Below are positions 14,511-18,468 of a DNA stretch of 18,468 nucleotides, in pieces (within the stretch, counting starts at the first letter, position 1; each line of letters begins with the position of its first letter). Origin of the DNA: Strigomonas culicis. Lineage: Eukaryota > Euglenozoa > Kinetoplastea > Trypanosomatida > Trypanosomatidae. The DNA is taken from assembly GCA_000482145.1 (NCBI GenBank), contig AUXH01000396.1, forward strand, positions 1-18,468. The letters are read 5' to 3'. A program made the translations under genes and the position numbers. The notes below the pieces were generated by a model. It saw only the letters and a list, made by a program, of their open reading frames with translations. It made no database searches and was not told where the DNA came from.

Positions 14511-16406
14511 ATGATGCCCGCTTACTTCATCGTCTCCAGCGATGGAACGAAGTTCCCCATCTCGGAGAAGGCCGCTGCCTTCTCTGCGCTGTTTCAGGGT
14601 GCGAAGCAGCGGTGGCGCGAAGCGCATGACACACCGCCGGAGGACGATCTGGTGGCGCAGGTGGTGGTGAGTGACGGCACGGACAGCGAGGCCACGCCGG
14701 ACCGACTCGACCACTACAACACGGACGAGACGAGCAGCGCGGTGACCACGGAGGGCGCGGAGGAGCAGCGCGGCATGGACAGCCACATGGCGCTGCGCCG
14801 CATGGTGAGCGTGCGCGACGAAGAGGAGCACGCCGCGGGCGGGGCCGCGCCGATCGAGGACGACGACGCCACCGCCTCCGACGTGGAGCTCGAGGACGAG
14901 GACAGCGACCGCACGGCGAGCCTGTTGCCCTCGCAGGGCTCGCGCTCCGTCTCGAACGCGAGCTCGGTTGGCAGCAACGCGTGCCTCGCGCACAGCGGCA
15001 CGACGTCGCCGCAGGGACCGCTCGCGGTGCGGGCCGCCAAGGCGGCCGCCGCGCGCGCCTCGCCGCCAGTGCACGTCGACGCCGCCGTGCCCAACGGCCG
15101 CGCGGAGGCCGACGTGCAGGCCGTGATCGCATTCGCCTCGCACGAGGACAGCCGTACGCCCAGCACCATCAGTGACGAGGACGCCGCCGGCGACCGCTCT
15201 CCGCCGCCGCGCGCGGCCGCGGAGGACGGCGAGGCGACCGTCGCCGCCGGGCTGGCGGAGGAAGTGGCGGCCGCGGCCAACGGCGTGACCAGGCCCTCAC
15301 CTTTCGCCTCGAGCGCTGTCATCAAGAACCGCACCTCCACTCTCGTCATCGCCGTGCCCGGCGAGGCGAGCGAGGAGGACGAGGGCGACGACGGGGGCAG
15401 CCCGCCGGTGGGGGTGAGCCCCCGCGCACCGGAGTGGATCTCGCCGACCAACCTCCACCAGCGCACGCCCATCATCCTCGGCTCCGACGAGGCCGACACC
15501 ATCCAGCTGCTCGGCGGCGACGGCACGGAGCAGACCATCCGCACGCCGCAGGCGGACGGCACCGTGTACAGTGGCGACACCAGCCCCGTCGCGGCAGTGC
15601 CCGTCCCCGCGAGGGCGGTGACCCCGAGCGGCGCGGCTGACCACGCGGGCCAGCACCCCAGCGGCGCCGGCGCCGCCCTCTCGCGCGAGCGGTCGCTGGG
15701 CGCCGTGCCGGCGCTCGCCGCGGGCGGCGAGCTGCTCTACGATAGCATTGCCTGCGTGACGCCGTCGTCCATCTTTGTGGACCTCAGCGCACCCAGGGCG
15801 TCCGACGCGGCCGCGGCCGCCGCATCACCTGCGGCGTGCGGCGGGGCCAACGTCGTCGAGCTGTGCGTCGCGTACCTGGAGCACTTCGCGGCGGCCGCGG
15901 ACCGGCCGGTGGCGCCCGGCGCGCGCCGCGAGGATATCCCGACGGCGCTGCCGCAGCCGCTGACCGCGCCGCTCGTGGCGCTCCTCTCCGGCTGGGAGGT
16001 GGAGTTCCTCTACACTAGACTGCTGCTCGCGTCGCACGATATGCAGGAGACAGCGCAGGCCGTCGTGGCCGCGTGCCCGACCCTCGACTACCGGTACCCG
16101 GGCACCTTCTTGCGCGAGGAGCACAACCGGCGGCTGCTCATTGTGCCGGCCCCACCGGCGGAGGGGGTGGCGCTGCTGAAGCAGGTGATGGCCGCCGCCG
16201 CCGAGTTGCGCATCACGGCGCTGCACGGGCTCTGCCGGGCGTGGATGGCAGACTTCATGATTCGCGCCTCGTACGGCGCGACAGACAACTTCGAGGCGGC
16301 CCACCTCATACGGCAGTGCTTTAGAGTCCATGGTGTGTGGAACCGTCGGGAGACGGACTGTCTCAAGGTGGAGAACGAGTGGCCCGCGAATGAGGAAGAG
16401 GCATAG
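14511..16406 (+). CDS. Skp1-like protein with a giant disordered insertion (631 aa)
   Basis: The gene starts at a double ATG. Residues 4-32 (YFIVSSDGTKFPISEKAAAF onwards) match the first strand-turn-strand-helix of Skp1 (I-x-SSDG-x-x-F). Then come about 400 residues rich in D, E, A, S and P with acidic clusters (DDDATASDVELEDEDSD), probably disordered. From about residue 436 Skp1-like order resumes: NVVELCVAYLEHF (447-459), like the Skp1 helix after its own acidic loop; then IPTALPQPLTAPLVALL; then LLKQVMAAAAELRITALHGLC and a final LKVENEWP (about 618-625), equivalent to the Skp1 dimerisation-domain helices and the KENQW-type end. Typical Skp1 is about 160-200 residues and bridges cullin to F-box proteins in SCF ubiquitin ligases. 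Here the long insertion sits where Skp1 has its short acidic loop. It heads a tandem run of three related genes. Whether it still binds a cullin or F-box protein cannot be told. Confidence 0.88.
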   Translation: MMPAYFIVSSDGTKFPISEKAAAFSALFQGAKQRWREAHDTPPEDDLVAQVVVSDGTDSEATPDRLDHYNTDETSSAVTTEGAEEQRGMDSHMALRRMVSVRDEEEHAAGGAAPIEDDDATASDVELEDEDSDRTASLLPSQGSRSVSNASSVGSNACLAHSGTTSPQGPLAVRAAKAAAARASPPVHVDAAVPNGRAEADVQAVIAFASHEDSRTPSTISDEDAAGDRSPPPRAAAEDGEATVAAGLAEEVAAAANGVTRPSPFASSAVIKNRTSTLVIAVPGEASEEDEGDDGGSPPVGVSPRAPEWISPTNLHQRTPIILGSDEADTIQLLGGDGTEQTIRTPQADGTVYSGDTSPVAAVPVPARAVTPSGAADHAGQHPSGAGAALSRERSLGAVPALAAGGELLYDSIACVTPSSIFVDLSAPRASDAAAAAASPAACGGANVVELCVAYLEHFAAAADRPVAPGARREDIPTALPQPLTAPLVALLSGWEVEFLYTRLLLASHDMQETAQAVVAACPTLDYRYPGTFLREEHNRRLLIVPAPPAEGVALLKQVMAAAAELRITALHGLCRAWMADFMIRASYGATDNFEAAHLIRQCFRVHGVWNRRETDCLKVENEWPANEEEA

Positions 16407-16826
16407 TCACTTCTTTATGGATGTCTGTCTGTCTCTCTCTCTCTCTCCCCCACGCACATATATACATGTCACGGTGGTGAAAAAAGAGTTTTTGTTATCA
16501 GTAGTAGTAGTGAGATGGCCCCTGCTTCTTTTTCTCCTGTTCTTCTTCAAGAATAAAAGAAGAGGGGTTGAGGGTACTTCGGGCTATAAATATAAATACT
16601 CTTTCCTCCTCTCTCCCTACCTTCCACCCGTCCTACTTTTAAAGGTAGTGAGTGATTGATATGATTGGTTTGTTTCCTTTGTATGTACTGGCCAACAGAA
16701 CGGATACATGGTTGTGACATCTGTTTTTACGTTACTCGCTTCATTCAGCGTTTCTTCATGTTGTTGTTGTTGTTTTGTACTTTAATAACCCATATATAAT
16801 GTATGTTTTTTTTTTGTACTTGTGTG

Positions 16827-16829
<3 letters not shown>

Positions 16830-16862
<33 letters not shown>
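16830..16862. repeat. (TG)n microsatellite
   Basis: About 16 uninterrupted TG units on the coding strand. Such tracts are common in trypanosomatid spacers and are length-variable. Confidence 0.92.
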
Positions 16863-16863
<1 letters not shown>

Positions 16864-17075
16864 GTTTACCTTATTTGACTTAGGTGAGTTGCGTTGTTGG
16901 CTGTTCACTTCATATACTATAACTAGAAATAAGAATCATTTCAAGCTACTAACTAGCACTGGTTCAACTTGCTACCCTTCTCTGGGTGTCTCGCCTGTCT
17001 CGGTCGTGAAGGAGCACATATCCGCGCAGGCACTTCCGTTTCTCTCCACACTTTTCGCTCTCACATCAGAAGATT

Positions 17076-17104
17076 TTATTATTATTATTGTTGTTGTTGT
17101 TGTT
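17076..17104. repeat. ATT/TGT triplet microsatellite
   Basis: A run of ATT triplets passes directly into a run of TGT triplets, forming the left end of the pyrimidine-rich splice region of the next gene. Confidence 0.85.
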
Positions 17105-17158
17105 TCTCCCTCTTGTCATTGCTGCTTGCGCCTCCCCCACCACCGCTAGCCCACGTAG
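17104..17158 (+). promoter_or_regulatory. C/T-rich tract and trans-splice acceptor for the 202-aa Skp1-like gene
   Basis: TTTCTCCCTCTTG through CCTCCCCCACCACCGCTAG gives AG at 17148-17149, and a second at 17157-17158. The ATG at 17163 follows within 14 bases. This tract is C-rich, unlike the T-rich tracts upstream. Confidence 0.65.
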
Positions 17159-17162
17159 CATT

Positions 17163-17771
17163 ATGGCTCAGGTGGTCCTACTTCAAAATGTTAACGGTGA
17201 CTCGGTGAGTATTCCGTACGAGGGCGTCAAGCACGATTTTGGCATACTCTACGATATAGAGCCCCTCTTAGCTGTTACCTCCCCGGCACCACCAGACGAC
17301 GCCGATGACACGGTCGCCCTCTCGGACGGGTCGGACACACCCGCCACGCGCGATCCCATCCAAATTGACAATCTCAACTGCCACGCTTCCGTCTTGTCCT
17401 TTTTGCGCGACTATGTACAACTACCAGCCGAGGCCAAGACAACGGTCATCCCGCAGCCGCTCTCCAACCCCCTCGTCCATCTCATCCAGCCGGTGGAGCT
17501 CGAAATGCTCCAGCGCGCGGAGCGCGATCGAATTCACGTACAGCTTTGTGATATCGCCAACTACTTGCGCTACACACAGCTATTCAATCTCTGCGCAGCC
17601 TACATCGCGGCACGTATAGACGCCATCAGCCACGCAGCACCGAACATGATGGACGGGGCCCAGCAAGTACGCGACTTCCTGCAGATGGAGAACGAATGGA
17701 CGCCAGAGGAGACCCAGCTGCTCTCTGAAGAGTTGGACTATCTCAAGAAAGTAGACCCAAATGCGCGCTAG
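17163..17771 (+). CDS. Skp1-like protein (202 aa)
   Basis: The frame is open further upstream through the splice tract, but the ATG at 17163 is the first after the acceptors. Residues 3-33 (VVLLQNVNGDSVSIPYEGVK onwards) follow the Skp1 N-terminal fold; a short acidic loop (about 43-60, PDDADDTVALSDGSD) is followed by IDNLNCHASVLSFLRDYVQL, equivalent to the Skp1 helix after N-x-N. Then come IPQPLSNPLVHLI and the dimerisation-domain signature LCDIANYLRYTQLFNLCAAY, ending MENEWTPEE (about 175-183), parallel to Skp1's KENQW region. The size and order fit a near-complete Skp1. Skp1 links F-box proteins to cullin in SCF E3 ligases; this one is diverged, so adaptor function is inferred. Codon use is less GC3-biased and richer in C and A than in the two flanking paralogues. 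Confidence 0.9.
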   Translation: MAQVVLLQNVNGDSVSIPYEGVKHDFGILYDIEPLLAVTSPAPPDDADDTVALSDGSDTPATRDPIQIDNLNCHASVLSFLRDYVQLPAEAKTTVIPQPLSNPLVHLIQPVELEMLQRAERDRIHVQLCDIANYLRYTQLFNLCAAYIAARIDAISHAAPNMMDGAQQVRDFLQMENEWTPEETQLLSEELDYLKKVDPNAR

Positions 17772-18028
17772 CACGCTCGGCCCATATCCTTCACGTCGCT
17801 TCACGCACCCACCATGCGACTACACAACCCCACACGGTAATTCAACATACGTTTCTATCACTTCCCTCACACTCAGCACCATTTAACAGCCATCAAACAA
17901 TAAACACAACCACCACATCGCCATCCCCTGTATCCAAACCATTACGTACCTCCCCGCATTCTCACCTATCCTCTCGTAGCATTACCATCCTCACGAAAGA
18001 ACAAAACCAAAACTCACTCCCGCACAGA
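17772..18028. other. C/A-rich, G-poor spacer between Skp1-like genes
   Basis: No gene. Unlike every other spacer in the window it lacks long T-runs and is rich in C and A (CACAACCACCACATCGCC-like sequence), with G only about one base in ten by eye. It contains the splice region of the next gene. Confidence 0.75.
17949..17979 (+). promoter_or_regulatory. C/T-rich tract and trans-splice acceptor for the last Skp1-like gene
   Basis: CCTCCCCGCATTCTCACC through CTCTCGTAG gives AG at 17978-17979 and a 49-base leader without any ATG before 18029. Another AG lies at 18026-18027, one base before the start codon, too close to be likely. Confidence 0.55.
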
Positions 18029-18468
18029 ATGGCCACCATCGCGCTCACGACAAAGGCCGGACACCGCGTCGAGGTCCCCAAGGAGTTCGCGGAGCAGCAC
18101 TTCGGCTGCATCAAGGACGTCGCCAAGCTCGTGAACGAGGCGGACAAGACGGATGCGGCCCCGGCGGTGGAGGAAACGCAGCTGGACAACCTCGACATGG
18201 CCGACGCCGCCCTCGACGCGCTGGTCGCCTTCATCGCGCTGCCGGAGAAGAGCCGCACCGTGAACATCCCCAAGCCGCTGCGCGACCCCCTCAAGAACAT
18301 CGTCGCCGACGACGTGTACAAGTGGCTGACCGGCAGCGAGACGAAGAAGGTGCACGTGGACGTGCTCAACCTGGCCGTGTACCTCAAGTACGACGAGATG
18401 AGCTGCGCCGCGGCGGCCTACGTCGCCGAGCGGCTGGACGAGGTCGCCAAGCAGGCACCGGACATCAT
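18029..18468 (+). CDS. Skp1-like protein, N-terminal 146 residues (3' end outside window)
   Basis: The gene starts at ATG 18029 and is still open at the window edge. The N-terminus (TIALTTKAGHRVEVPKEFAE) follows the Skp1 first strand pair and helix; a short linker of about 10 residues replaces the acidic loop; then LDNLDMADAALDALVAFIAL, the motif IPKPLRDPLKNIV, and VHVDVLNLAVYLKYDEMSCA with AAAYVAERLDEV, which align with the Skp1 dimerisation-domain helices. The expected ENEW-type end lies beyond the window. It is clearly a paralogue of the 202-aa gene just upstream, spaced 257 bp from it, but with GC-rich codon use like the rest of the window. The predicted role is the same: an adaptor in a cullin-type ubiquitin ligase, or a derived function. 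Confidence 0.9.
   Translation, partial: MATIALTTKAGHRVEVPKEFAEQHFGCIKDVAKLVNEADKTDAAPAVEETQLDNLDMADAALDALVAFIALPEKSRTVNIPKPLRDPLKNIVADDVYKWLTGSETKKVHVDVLNLAVYLKYDEMSCAAAAYVAERLDEVAKQAPDI

Larger units (their letters stand above)
16407..17162. other. Intergenic spacer with TG microsatellite and trinucleotide runs
   Basis: No gene seen; open frames here are low-complexity. It contains a CT-repeat tract (16425-16450), a TTG run (about 16760-16775), a long TG microsatellite (separate entry) and adjoining ATT and TGT triplet runs (17076-17104) just before the splice region of the next gene. Confidence 0.7.

Noticed and set aside
17088..17162. Hydrophobic N-terminal extension (possible signal peptide) of the 202-aa Skp1-like protein
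   Set aside because: It starts at a TTG within a triplet repeat and runs through the splice tract; Skp1 is cytosolic/nuclear and the ATG at 17163 gives the expected N-terminus.

Overview
This looks like nuclear DNA from a kinetoplastid, most likely a trypanosomatid. All nine protein genes lie on the + strand. None shows an intron. Coding DNA is very GC-rich (strong G/C at third positions) and alternates sharply with AT-rich, T-tract-rich intergenic DNA. Nearly every start codon follows a pyrimidine tract plus an AG, the arrangement used for spliced-leader trans-splicing of polycistronic transcripts. The genus cannot be settled by reading: the AT-rich spacers are unlike Leishmania, and no spliced-leader or kinetoplast sequence is present.

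Layout: (1) 1-648, the 3' end of an SF1 Upf1/Sen1-type helicase; (2) 649-1493, a spacer carrying a ~232 bp tandem duplication; (3) 1494-2618, an unfamiliar protein ending in a CCHC zinc knuckle, followed by a palindrome in the spacer; (4) 3411-7001, a large protein with two C-terminal AAA+ ATPase modules, the second apparently degenerate; (5) 7339-8208, a type I membrane protein with a granulin-like luminal cysteine cluster and a cytosolic C3HC4 RING; (6) 8535-12020, a huge Ala/Pro-rich protein with weak ankyrin-like segments; (7) 12382-13935, an unknown protein with a lysine-rich NLS-like block and an acidic stretch, preceded by a tiny overlapping uORF; (8) 14511-18468, a tandem run of three diverged Skp1-like genes, the first carrying a roughly 400-residue disordered insertion and the last cut by the window edge.

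Trypanosomatid gene order rarely reflects function, so the presence of a RING protein and three Skp1-like proteins (both ubiquitin-ligase themes) is noted only as suggestive. The Skp1-like array looks like a local gene-family expansion. The most unusual items are that array, the giant Skp1-loop insertion, the granulin-like/TM/RING architecture and the asymmetric double AAA+ protein.
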